From Pseudomonadota bacterium (GTDB lineage: Bacteria; Myxococcota_A; Polyangia; Haliangiales; Haliangiaceae), in NCBI GenBank assembly GCA_023428295.1, contig JAEYYV010000174.1, positions 1 through 27,659 of the forward strand: a stretch of 27,659 nt of DNA, written 5' to 3'. The notes beneath the pieces are model-generated. The model ran no database searches. It was not told the origin of the DNA and worked only from the letters and a program-made list of their open reading frames with translations. The position numbers and the translations under genes are program-made. Every line of letters begins with the position of its first letter. Position 1 is the first letter of the stretch. This document shows, in pieces, positions 18,167-25,077 of the stretch.

Positions 18167-18622
18167 ATGTCCGACGCACGCTCCAAGCTCTCGTCAGGCA
18201 CCCTCCTCTATCGCTACGTCAACGGGACGATCGAGGTGCTGCTCGTCCACCCCGCGGGCAACTACAACCGGCGCGCGCCGTGGGGCATCCCGAAAGGCGC
18301 CCCCGATCCAGACGAAGGCCTCGAAGCGACCGCGCGGCGCGAGACGCTCGAAGAGACCGGGCTCGAGATCGTGTGCCCGCTCGTGGATCTTGGACACGTG
18401 GACTACACGCGATCGAAGAAGCGCGTGCACGCATACGCGGCGCAGGCTCCCGAAGGTGCGGCGCCGCGGTGCGCCTCGTGGGAAGTCGACAAAGTCGAGT
18501 TCATCGAAATCACGCGCGCGCGAAGGATCATTCATCCCGATCAAGCAGCGCTGCTCGATCGACTCGAGCGTCACTTAGCTCCGGAAAATGGTACGCCAGA
18601 AGCCGAAACCTCGTCGGCGTAA
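18167..18622 (+). CDS. Nudix hydrolase
   Basis: 151 residues from the ATG at 18167. The Nudix box is complete at residues 44-66: G-x5-E-x7-RE-x2-EE-x-GL, read as GAPDPDEGLEATARRETLEETGL, preceded by the common WGIPKG. The N-terminus SSGTLLYRYVNGTIEVLLVHP and the later EVDKVEFIEITRARRIIHPDQAALLDRL match Nudix enzymes that hydrolyse nucleoside diphosphate derivatives (NTP/Ap4A/ADP-ribose type). Substrate cannot be assigned from sequence. The gene stands alone: it diverges from the repeat-protein operon across 102 bases and is followed by a long non-coding region. A possible TTGATC-N17-TCCTAC promoter would again start transcription at the ATG. Confidence 0.9.
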   Translation: MSDARSKLSSGTLLYRYVNGTIEVLLVHPAGNYNRRAPWGIPKGAPDPDEGLEATARRETLEETGLEIVCPLVDLGHVDYTRSKKRVHAYAAQAPEGAAPRCASWEVDKVEFIEITRARRIIHPDQAALLDRLERHLAPENGTPEAETSSA

Positions 18623-18722
18623 GCCCTGATCGAGCGGCTTTGACACACGCGCCCGGTCAGGCGTGCGAACTACCCTCGGTGCAACGCGGTACCTAGCCGT
18701 TCGGGCATGTCGGGTGACCGTC

Positions 18723-18745
18723 AGTTGTCTCGAAAGCTGACAACT
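18723..18745. promoter_or_regulatory. Inverted repeat AGTTGTC-N9-GACAACT (operator-like)
   Basis: Perfect seven-base arms at 18723-18729 and 18739-18745. An overlapping second inverted repeat (GTCAG 18720-18724 with CTGAC 18737-18741) is mutually exclusive with it if folded as RNA. Related half-sites TTGTG and GACAA follow within 35 bases. Could be a dimeric regulator's site. Confidence 0.4.
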
Positions 18746-18802
18746 TCGTCGGGGTTGTGAGTTTCGTCTGGACAAATCTGCGTTCCATGCGAGAGTGCGC
18801 GA

Positions 18803-18832
18803 CCACTATTTTCCGACGTCGGGAAATGGTGG
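18803..18832 (+). ncRNA. 30-base near-perfect palindrome, putative RNA hairpin
   Basis: 18803-18817 pairs with 18818-18832: 13 of 15 positions are Watson-Crick and the other two (18807/18828 and 18812/18823) are T with G, which form wobble pairs only in RNA copied as the plus strand. In the minus orientation they would be A/C mismatches. This asymmetry points to a plus-strand transcript, either the sigma-gene leader or a separate RNA. The centre GACGTC would have to open to form the loop. As DNA it could also be a dimer binding site. Confidence 0.45.
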
Positions 18833-18838
18833 GCCCGC

Positions 18839-18858
18839 CAAGCAGCTGGAACTGCTTG
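18839..18858 (+). ncRNA. Second putative RNA hairpin in the sigma-gene leader
   Basis: CAAGCAG (18839-18845), loop CTGGAA, CTGCTTG (18852-18858): a perfect seven-pair stem only six bases after the preceding palindrome, so the two would stack as neighbouring hairpins. GGG-TCGAT-CCC follows at 18860-18870. Confidence 0.45.
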
Positions 18859-19031
18859 AGGGTCGATCCCGTTTGCGACACCTACCCCTTCATCGAGTGT
18901 TCTCGACGGGAATCGGTGCGCATCGTGCACGGGTATCCGTCCAGAAGCGTGTCCTCGTTCGTATCTCTCGCAACAGAGAGTAACGAGCGCGGATGCAACG
19001 GGATCGAACTCATCGACGTCTCATTTGAATT

Positions 19032-19040
19032 GGAGAGGAG
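19032..19040 (+). promoter_or_regulatory. Strong ribosome binding site of the sigma-factor gene
   Basis: GGAGAGGAG, eight bases before the ATG at 19049. It decides the start over an in-frame codon at 19025, and contrasts with other first genes in the window, which lack such sites. Confidence 0.8.
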
Positions 19041-19048
19041 TACACGCC

Positions 19049-20470
19049 ATGGCCACCACCCACACTGCACGCCGCCGGGACACGCGCGACGGTCGTAAGA
19101 CCATCGCGCACCGGACGATCACGGCCAAGGCGCTGACTGCTCGTCCGCATCGCACGACGGAGAAGAAGGCGACTGCGCCTGCTCCCGAGCCCGCGATGGA
19201 GAAGATCGAGAAGATCGACGTGGCGATCGAGAAGCCGGCCAAGGCCGCGCGTCCGATGCGCTCGCCGGACTCCGACGATCACCTCGCAGCGTATTTCCGT
19301 CAGCTCGCGGAGCACGACCTGCTCACGCCGGAAGACGAGCGCGAGCTCTCGCAGGGAATCGAGGATACGGAGACGATGACGTGGGAGCGCGTGTTCTCGC
19401 GCGCAGACGCGGTGCGTCCGCTGCTCGCGGTCATCGAGCCGAACCTCGAGACTCCGGTGAAGTTCGTCAAGCTCCAGAAGGTGCTCGACGAGATGCTGAA
19501 GTCGAAGAAGGCGCAGAAGGATCCGAAGCTCGTCAAGAAGCTCGCGGCCGCTGCGAAGGAATCGGCAGACGAGATGCGCAAGCTCGATCTCGATCGCGTG
19601 CACATCGACGCGGTCGTACGCGAGCTGCATCGCGCGCGGGAAGCTGCGATCGCGGGCACCGAGTCGTGGTGGACGGACGGCGCTTCGAAGGAAGCGGCGG
19701 CGTACATCGATTCGGTGCGCCAGGCGCATCGCTCGGGACAGGATCTACGCGACGAGTTCGTTCGCGCGAACCTGCGCCTCGTGGTCACCATGGCTCGCCG
19801 TTACGATCGCGGTGGAATGCCGCTCGCGGACCTGATCCAGGAAGGCAACCTCGGGCTCATGCACGCGGTGTCGCGCTTCGACTATCGCCGCGGTCTGCGC
19901 TTCTCGACGTACGCGTGCTGGTGGATCCGCCACGCGATCGGACGCGCCCTCGCCGACAAGGCGCGCGCGGTTCGGATCCCGGTGCACATGCTCGAGGCGC
20001 AGCAGCAGCTCGAGAAGGTTCGCCAGGCGCTCGTCGGTGAGCTCGGTCGTCCGCCGACTCCGCAGGAGCTGGCGAAGGCCGCGCGCGTTCCGCTCGCGAA
20101 GCTGAACCAGATGCATCGCTACATCATGGGCCAGCCGATGTCTCTCGACCGGCCGGTGCACGATGACGATGATCGCTCGTTCGGTGACACGCTGGCAGAT
20201 CCGGATACGGAAGCGCACTCGCCCGAGGACGACATGACGACGGCGACGCTGACCTCGCAGGTCACGAAGCTGCTGCATCACCTGTCGCCCATCGAAGCGG
20301 ATGTTCTGACGAAGCGGTTCGGCCTCGGCGACGACGAGGAGCGGACGTTCCGCGAGATCGGTGACCAGTACCACCTGTCGCGCGAGCGCATCCGGCAGAT
20401 CCAGAACTCGGCGCTCGACAAGCTGAAGCGCGCGCTCGAGCGCGAGCACCGCGGTCACGTCGAGATGTAA
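19049..20470 (+). CDS. Alternative sigma-70 family RNA polymerase sigma factor
   Basis: 473 residues. The N-terminal 70 residues are basic and Ala/Lys/Pro-rich. Region 1.2 spans about 75-107 (DDHLAAYFRQLAEHDLLTPEDERELSQGIED). About 120 charged helical residues follow (110-230), a non-conserved insert. Region 2 is at 232-311 (RDEFVRANLRLVVTMARRYDRGGMPLADLIQEGNLGLMHAVSRFDYRRGLRFSTYACWWIRHAI), region 3 at 315-395, and region 4 at 405-463 (LSPIEADVLTKRFGLGDDEERTFREIGDQYHLSRERIRQIQNSALDKLKRAL). With all four regions present but shorter than a primary RpoD and with an altered N-terminus, it looks like a group 2-type or related factor, probably for stress or development. The long structured leader suggests tight control. 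Anti-sigma-like genes lie 2.2 kb downstream. Confidence 0.93.
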   Translation: MATTHTARRRDTRDGRKTIAHRTITAKALTARPHRTTEKKATAPAPEPAMEKIEKIDVAIEKPAKAARPMRSPDSDDHLAAYFRQLAEHDLLTPEDERELSQGIEDTETMTWERVFSRADAVRPLLAVIEPNLETPVKFVKLQKVLDEMLKSKKAQKDPKLVKKLAAAAKESADEMRKLDLDRVHIDAVVRELHRAREAAIAGTESWWTDGASKEAAAYIDSVRQAHRSGQDLRDEFVRANLRLVVTMARRYDRGGMPLADLIQEGNLGLMHAVSRFDYRRGLRFSTYACWWIRHAIGRALADKARAVRIPVHMLEAQQQLEKVRQALVGELGRPPTPQELAKAARVPLAKLNQMHRYIMGQPMSLDRPVHDDDDRSFGDTLADPDTEAHSPEDDMTTATLTSQVTKLLHHLSPIEADVLTKRFGLGDDEERTFREIGDQYHLSRERIRQIQNSALDKLKRALEREHRGHVEM

Positions 20471-20529
20471 GCGACCTCGCCGGGGCATTTCCCGACGAGG
20501 AAAACGCGGGCAGTGGTAGGTTTCACCGC

Positions 20530-22539
20530 ATGAAGCGGTGGCTCTCTACCCTGCCCGTTTTCGTGTTTTCGGTGAGCGCCTTCGCGGACACCACCGCGAG
20601 CACGGCGGGGTACTCGCCATTCGAGTATCGCGTCGGACCGCCGAAGAAGCCGAGCGCGCCGCAGGGATACTCGGGGCTCGGCGCCGAGAGCGTCACGCCG
20701 GAGCTGATCGCGAAGTTCGCGGCCCCGGCGTTGCCGCGCGCGGTCACGCAGCGCATTCAAGCGATGCTCGATGTTCGCGGCGCGGGCACCGGCATCGTCA
20801 CGGCCAAGGGCGATCGCATGTTCTTCACGTCCGCGGTGACCGGGCAGCCGCAGGTGTGGCGCCAGGATGGACCGATGAAGCTCGCGATCCAGCTGACGGG
20901 TGGCGAGGATCGCACCAGCGTCGTCGATCTCTCGCCCGACGAGCAGTGGCTCGTGGTCAGCCGCGATGTCGGCGGCGAGGAGAATCCGGGCCTCTACTTG
21001 CTGAGGACGGGTGGCGGTCCGCTCGAGGTCATCCAGCACGCGCCGAAGGTGCAGACGTCGTTGCAGTTCATCGCCGACGACAGCAAGTCGCTGGTGTTTC
21101 GCGCGAACGACATCGCGCAGGACTCGTACGCGATCTATCGCTATGACGTGGCGACGAAGTCCAAAGAGCTCGTGTTCGACCGGCCCGGCCTGTGGTCGAT
21201 CGCGGATCGCAGAGGCTCGCAGTGGCTGATGGTGAACCAGCTCGGCAACGCGCAGAACGAGGTGTTCACGTACGACACGGCGACCAGGCAGCTCACGCCC
21301 GTGCTCGGTCAGAACGAGGTCGAGGAGTATCAAGTGCGCTTCGGCGCGAAGCCCGGCGAGATCCTCGCGGCGAGTGACAAGCCCGGCGACTTCCGCCGGC
21401 TGTATCGCGTGGAGGCAGGAGCGCTGGTTCCGATCAGCCCCGACGTGAAGCACGACGTGCAGGGCTTCTCCATCGACTACGCGCGTACGCGGATCTACTT
21501 CCATCTCAACGAGGACGGCTATCGGCGGCTGCACGTGCTCGACGCGAGGACGTACAAGGAGCTGCGGTTGCCCACGCTCCCCGAGGCGGAGAACGTGAGC
21601 TTTGGCGGGGCGACGCGCAACGGGCGCTTCATCCAGCTCTCCGTCGACGGAGCGACGCTCGCACCGACGAGCGTGACGTACGACTGGCAGACCAAGAAGG
21701 CGACCGCGTGGCGCGTTCCGTCGACGCCCGAGATCGACACGAAGGTCTTCGCGAAGGCGTCGCTCGAGCACTACCCCGCACGGGATGGCACCCAGATCCC
21801 GATGTTCGTGCGCCGCCCCGCGAGCTGCTCGCAGAGCGCTGCGCCCTGCCCGGTCATCGTCGATTTCCACGGTGGCCCCGAGGGGCAAGCGATGGCGGGG
21901 TTCGCGCCGACGGCGCAGCTGTTCGTCGACGCGGGCTTCGTGTTCGTGCAGCCCAACGTGCGCGGCTCGTCGGGCTACGGCAAGGCGTGGCTCCACGCAG
22001 ACGACGGACCGAAGCGGCTCGCGGTGATCACGGACATCGAGGACGCGGCGAAGTACATCCGCAGCGCGTGGGCCAAGGATGGCAAGGCGCCCAAGGTGGG
22101 CGTCATGGGCGGCAGCTACGGCGGTTACTCCACGCTCATGGCGATGACGTACTTCGCGGGCGCCTACGACGCCGGCGTGCAGATCGTGGGCATCTCGAAC
22201 CTGACCACGTTCCTCACGAACACGGCCGCGTATCGTCGGAAGCTCCGCACCTCCGAGTACGGCGATCCGGTGAAGGACAAAGACGCGCTCGCCACGCTCT
22301 CGCCGATCACGCACATCAGCAAGCTGTCCGCGCCGCTGCTCTCGATCCAGGGCGTGAACGACCCGCGCGTCCCGGTCGGCGAGGCGATCCAGATCTTCCG
22401 CGCGGCCGAGAGCCGCAACATTCCGGGCGGCCTGATCCTGTTCCCCGACGAAGGTCACGGCACGGCCAAGCGCGAGAACAAGGTCGCCCAGCTCGGCCAC
22501 ACGATCGCGTTCTTCCAGAAGTACCTGCAGGCCCGCTAG
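20530..22539 (+). CDS. Secreted prolyl-oligopeptidase-family (S9) serine peptidase
   Basis: 669 residues with a signal peptide (MKRWLSTLPVFVFSVSAFA). Residues about 85-400 form the beta-propeller (VVDLSPDEQWLVVSRDVGGEENPGLYLL, LQFIADDSKSLVFRAND, FSIDYARTRIYFHLNEDGYRRL). The alpha/beta-hydrolase domain follows from about 410: VIVDFHGGPEGQ for the oxyanion region, VQPNVRGSSGYGKAW, and the triad Ser529 in GGSYGGYSTLMAM, Asp611 in QGVNDPRVP and His643 in DEGHG. Spacing is normal for dipeptidyl/acylaminoacyl-peptidase-like S9 enzymes. It should act on short peptides in the periplasm or outside. The gene is 59 bases after the sigma gene; TAGGTT seven bases before the ATG suggests its own, leaderless promoter. 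Confidence 0.95.
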   Translation: MKRWLSTLPVFVFSVSAFADTTASTAGYSPFEYRVGPPKKPSAPQGYSGLGAESVTPELIAKFAAPALPRAVTQRIQAMLDVRGAGTGIVTAKGDRMFFTSAVTGQPQVWRQDGPMKLAIQLTGGEDRTSVVDLSPDEQWLVVSRDVGGEENPGLYLLRTGGGPLEVIQHAPKVQTSLQFIADDSKSLVFRANDIAQDSYAIYRYDVATKSKELVFDRPGLWSIADRRGSQWLMVNQLGNAQNEVFTYDTATRQLTPVLGQNEVEEYQVRFGAKPGEILAASDKPGDFRRLYRVEAGALVPISPDVKHDVQGFSIDYARTRIYFHLNEDGYRRLHVLDARTYKELRLPTLPEAENVSFGGATRNGRFIQLSVDGATLAPTSVTYDWQTKKATAWRVPSTPEIDTKVFAKASLEHYPARDGTQIPMFVRRPASCSQSAAPCPVIVDFHGGPEGQAMAGFAPTAQLFVDAGFVFVQPNVRGSSGYGKAWLHADDGPKRLAVITDIEDAAKYIRSAWAKDGKAPKVGVMGGSYGGYSTLMAMTYFAGAYDAGVQIVGISNLTTFLTNTAAYRRKLRTSEYGDPVKDKDALATLSPITHISKLSAPLLSIQGVNDPRVPVGEAIQIFRAAESRNIPGGLILFPDEGHGTAKRENKVAQLGHTIAFFQKYLQAR

Positions 22540-22557
22540 CGGCCTCGGGAGGATCGG

Positions 22558-22584
22558 GGGTGCAGCGTTTCGAGGCACCCGCTG
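22558..22584. repeat. Overlapping inverted repeats between S9 peptidase and ATPase genes
   Basis: GGGTGC (22558-22563) pairs with GCACCC (22575-22580); CAGCG (22563-22567) pairs with CGCTG (22580-22584). The two stems are mutually exclusive. No T-run follows, so an intrinsic terminator is not clear. Confidence 0.35.
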
Positions 22585-22586
22585 CC

Positions 22587-22616
22587 TTGAGGTGACCCGG
22601 GAAACCATCACATCAT
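22587..22616 (+). promoter_or_regulatory. Putative promoter of the ATPase-STAS-receiver operon
   Basis: TTGAGG (22587-22592), 18-base spacer, CATCAT (22611-22616), with the ATG nine bases later at 22626, giving a leader of about three bases. No Shine-Dalgarno site is seen. Confidence 0.4.
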
Positions 22617-22625
22617 CCCGCGTCC

Positions 22626-23120
22626 ATGGGTGTACTGCCGGCGAATGCGTATGTGGAGCTGAACTTCCGACCGAACGTCCAGCTCGTGTCGGTCGTTCGT
22701 CGGTTCGTCTCCGAGTTCTATCAGCGCACGCTCGGTGATCCGGACGGCTCGTCGCGCGTCGCGCTCGCGACGCACGAGCTCCTCGAGAACGCCGTGAAGT
22801 ACAGCAAGGACGGCGAGACCACGATCCGCATCGAGGTCTCGGCGACGAACGCACCGCGCGTCGTCACGATCCTCCTGCGCAATCGCGCGGAGGAATCGCA
22901 CATCGCTGCCATCCGCGAGATCGTCGACGGCGTCACCGCATCACCCGACGCGTTCGCGTACTACCAGCAGCTCTTGATCGCCAAAGCCAAGCGCCGCGAG
23001 GGCTCGGGCTTGGGGCTCGCGCGCATCTGCGCGGAGGGCGAGATGGACATCAAGCTCACCGTCGAGGGTGAAGACACCGTCGAGCTGCTCGCAACGACCC
23101 ACGTCGCGGAGGCTTCGTGA
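22626..23120 (+). CDS. Histidine-kinase-like ATPase (SpoIIAB/RsbW-like regulator)
   Basis: 164 residues. The GHKL ATPase N-box is clear: ATHELLENAVKYS with Glu51 and Asn55, followed by TTIRIEVSATN. The second glycine box GSGLGLARI lies at 126-134. The usual DxGxG box between them is not evident: after LLRNRAEE there is a helical stretch (SHIAAIREIVDGVTASPDAFAYYQQLLIAKAKRRE). There is no HisKA dimer domain, sensor or membrane helix, so this is a stand-alone regulator of the anti-sigma/partner-switching type. The layout resembles paired small ATPase and STAS-like proteins known from cyanobacteria (slr1658/slr1659 type), named here from memory. It is coupled to the next gene by a GTGA overlap. 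Confidence 0.85.
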   Translation: MGVLPANAYVELNFRPNVQLVSVVRRFVSEFYQRTLGDPDGSSRVALATHELLENAVKYSKDGETTIRIEVSATNAPRVVTILLRNRAEESHIAAIREIVDGVTASPDAFAYYQQLLIAKAKRREGSGLGLARICAEGEMDIKLTVEGEDTVELLATTHVAEAS

Positions 23121-23503
23121 GCGCCGACGCGAAGGTCATCGCGGTTCACAGCGACGACTTTCACGCCGAGGGAACACAAGCGGAGGGCGTGATGACCCTG
23201 CGCATCAAGGGCGTCGCCGACTACGCGGCGGTCGACGTGCTCGACCACCTGCTTCGCGACGTTCACCAGGAGTGCGTCCGCACGAAGGTGTCGCGCATCG
23301 ACGTGGATCTGCGGCAGCTCGAGTTCATGAACTCATCGTGCTTCAAGTGTCTCGTCTCGTGGATCACCGTCCTCGGCGAGCTCCCCGAGGCGTCGCAGTA
23401 CAAGGTGAACCTCGTGTCCAACCCGCAGATGCACTGGCAGAAGCGCAGCCTTCACTCGCTGCAGTGCTTCGCGGAAGACCTGATCACGGTCACCACGCCG
23501 TGA
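23117..23503 (+). CDS. STAS-like protein (putative anti-sigma-factor antagonist)
   Basis: 128 residues from a GTG that overlaps the stop of the ATPase gene. The pattern VMTLRIKGVADYAAVDVLDHLLRDV, then VSRIDVDLRQLEFMNSSCFKCLVSWITVL, then QYKVNLVSNPQMHWQKRSLHSL matches STAS-type proteins, whose core is a strand followed by LEFMNSS and a helix. The Ser-Ser in FMNSSCF occupies the position phosphorylated by the cognate ATPase/kinase in SpoIIAA/RsbV, so phospho-control is plausible. Sequence similarity to classic SpoIIAA is weak and it fits the slr1659-like group better (from memory). It is cytoplasmic. The order ATPase-STAS-receiver in one overlapping operon strongly suggests direct interaction. 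Confidence 0.8.
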   Translation: MSADAKVIAVHSDDFHAEGTQAEGVMTLRIKGVADYAAVDVLDHLLRDVHQECVRTKVSRIDVDLRQLEFMNSSCFKCLVSWITVLGELPEASQYKVNLVSNPQMHWQKRSLHSLQCFAEDLITVTTP

Positions 23504-23856
23504 AGCGTATCCTCCTCGTCGACGACAGCCCCATCATCCAGATGGCGGCGAAGCACGCGCTGGTCACGGCGGGCTACGAGGTGGCGACGCGTGCGAACTT
23601 TGACGAGCTCATGACGCAGCCGATCGAAGGCTTCGATCTGTTGCTGATGGACGTGCAGATGCCGGAGCTGTTCGGCGACGACGTCGCGATGGTGCTGCGC
23701 ACGGAGCGCGGGCTGGCCACGCCGATCTATCTGTTCTCGACCCTGCCGCCCGCGGAGCTCGAAGAGCGCGCCACGTCGGCGGGCATCGATGGTTACATCT
23801 CCAAGGCGCTCGGCATGGCGCACGTCGTCGAGCGTGTTCGCGCGTTGCTCGGTTAG
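23500..23856 (+). CDS. Single-domain response regulator (receiver only)
   Basis: 118 residues from a GTG overlapping the previous stop. A larger open frame runs upstream but the receiver fold starts exactly here: VKRILLVDDSP with acidic pair Asp8/Asp9, phospho-acceptor Asp51 in LLLMDVQMPE, Ser80 in IYLFST (switch position) and Lys102 in YISKAL. There is no output domain, as in CheY or Spo0F. In this operon it could receive phosphate from an unlinked histidine kinase and pass the signal to the ATPase/STAS pair by binding. The ATPase next door lacks a phosphorylatable His region, so it is unlikely to be the kinase. The stop is 18 bases from the convergent M20 gene. Confidence 0.92.
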   Translation: MKRILLVDDSPIIQMAAKHALVTAGYEVATRANFDELMTQPIEGFDLLLMDVQMPELFGDDVAMVLRTERGLATPIYLFSTLPPAELEERATSAGIDGYISKALGMAHVVERVRALLG

Positions 23857-23874
23857 CCTGCGCGCGCTCTCGAG

Positions 23875-25047
23875 CTAGCGCCGGCCCCAGAGGAAGCGCA
23901 CGAGCGCCTCGCACTTGGGCACGAACGACGCGAGCTCGACGAGCTCGTTGGTCGTGTGAAAGCCCGCGCCACGCGGACCGAGCCCATCGATCGCCGGAAC
24001 GCCGAGCGGTGCCACGGTGTTCGCATCGCTGCCGCCGCCGAGGAGCGGTGCTTCGCCGTCGCCGAGGCCGGACGCACGCGCACACGCGCCGTACTCCTCT
24101 TTGAGCGCGGCGGAGGCCTCCGTCTTCTCGAGCGGCAAGCGGTTCGCGCCGCCCGAGACCTCGACGCGCACGCCCGGCACGTAGCCGGCCGCCGCGTTGG
24201 CCGCCGAGCGCAGCGCCGCGACGAGCGCTTCGGCATCGATGACGGTCTCGTAACGGAGATCGAGGGCGCACTCCGCGCGCTCGGGGACCGTGTTCTTCGA
24301 CGTGCCACCGGTGATCTGGCCGACGTTGACCGTGATGCCCCGCGCGTAGTCGGTCATCGATGCGGCGTCGGCGATGAACTTCGCGAGCGCGACGATCGCG
24401 TTGGCGCCGTCCTTGTGGTTGTTGCCCGCGTGTGCGGCCTTGCCGTGCGCGACCACGGTCATCGCGCCGACGCCCTTGCGCCGCGTGATGATCATGTCGT
24501 TGGCGCGCCCCGACTCGAACACGAGTGCGCACGCGGCTCCCTTCGCGAGCTCGCGCAGGTGCTGCGCCGATGACGGCGAGCCGACCTCCTCATCGGACAC
24601 GGAGATGACGATGATCGGAAGATCGGCGAGCGCGCCCGCATCCTCGAGCGCCGCGAGCGCCGTGCGGATCACCGCGAGGCCGCCCTTCATGTCGAGCGCG
24701 CCGGGGCCGACCGCCTTGCCGTCACCGGACTCGCGCCAGCCTTCGAAGTGGCCCGGCGGAAACACGGTGTCGTGGTGACCGACGAGCAGGATCGGCGGCG
24801 TGGTCGTGGACGCGGGCGTGCGCCACACGAGGTGGTTCGCGTAGCCCTCCGCGGGGATCTCGGTGAGGGATAGCGACGGAAGCGCGAACGCTTCGATCAG
24901 GAGCGCGCCGACGGCAGCGACACCTTCGAGGTTGGACGTGTAGCTGTTGACCTCGACCCAGCGTCGGGTCAGCGCGAGCATCTCTGCCTCGCGGCTCCGA
25001 ACGTTGGCGAGGACGGCATCGAGCGGCGTCGCGGGCTGTTCTCCCAT
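23875..25047 (-). CDS. M20-family zinc metallopeptidase/deacylase
   Basis: 390 residues from the ATG at 25047; an ATG four codons upstream (25059) is possible but would lie within the shared -10 region. Zinc ligands and catalytic residues are visible: LLVGHHDTVFP (His91, Asp93), GPGALDMKGGL (Asp119), SDEEVGS (Glu153/154), FESGRAND (Glu178) and a C-terminal GAGFHTTNELVEL. A dimerisation domain fits 185-295 (MTVVAHGKAAHAGNNHKDGANAI). The closest pattern is the glutamate carboxypeptidase (CPG2)/ArgE group, which cleaves N-acyl or C-terminal amino-acid bonds. No signal peptide, so cytoplasmic. It diverges from argC-argB by 30 bases, which raises the possibility of an N-acylornithine or related deacylase, but substrate is not shown by the sequence. 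Confidence 0.9.
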   Translation of the reverse strand: MGEQPATPLDAVLANVRSREAEMLALTRRWVEVNSYTSNLEGVAAVGALLIEAFALPSLSLTEIPAEGYANHLVWRTPASTTTPPILLVGHHDTVFPPGHFEGWRESGDGKAVGPGALDMKGGLAVIRTALAALEDAGALADLPIIVISVSDEEVGSPSSAQHLRELAKGAACALVFESGRANDMIITRRKGVGAMTVVAHGKAAHAGNNHKDGANAIVALAKFIADAASMTDYARGITVNVGQITGGTSKNTVPERAECALDLRYETVIDAEALVAALRSAANAAAGYVPGVRVEVSGGANRLPLEKTEASAALKEEYGACARASGLGDGEAPLLGGGSDANTVAPLGVPAIDGLGPRGAGFHTTNELVELASFVPKCEALVRFLWGRR

Positions 25048-25061
25048 AGGCGTGGGCATGG

Positions 25062-25067
25062 CATACC
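25062..25067. promoter_or_regulatory. Shared -10-like element between the M20 gene and argC
   Basis: CATACC toward argC (ATG ten bases on) and, on the other strand, TATGCC/GGTATG toward the M20 gene (25047). The gap between the two starts is 30 bases. Weaker match than the element at 6543. Confidence 0.35.
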
Positions 25068-25077
25068 AGGGCCCACG

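Larger units (their letters stand above)
18623..19048 (+). other. 426-base non-coding region rich in inverted repeats, leader of the sigma-factor gene
   Basis: No convincing gene is seen in any frame; possible frames here are short and composed of atypical codons. The stretch is visibly less GC-rich than its surroundings. It contains at least three inverted repeats (18723-18745, 18803-18832, 18839-18858), described separately, and ends in a strong Shine-Dalgarno site. Candidate promoter pieces such as GGAAC at 18848 followed by CGTT at 18870 (ECF-like) are present but not convincing. It may be a long regulated 5' leader, hold a small RNA, or be an operator-rich control region. Confidence 0.6.

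Noticed and set aside
18848..18874. GGAAC followed by CGTT, resembling an ECF sigma promoter
   Set aside because: The GGAAC lies inside the loop of the 18839-18858 hairpin, the spacing is slightly long, and such short motifs occur often by chance.
18757..19098. Plus-strand frame of 113 codons in the region before the sigma gene
   Set aside because: It overlaps the ribosome site and start of the sigma gene, has unusual codon use for this genome, and runs through the RNA-like hairpins; no protein features.
20455..22854. Minus-strand frame of 799 codons opposite the S9 peptidase
   Set aside because: The opposite strand encodes a complete S9 enzyme with intact catalytic triad; this frame is an antisense shadow.
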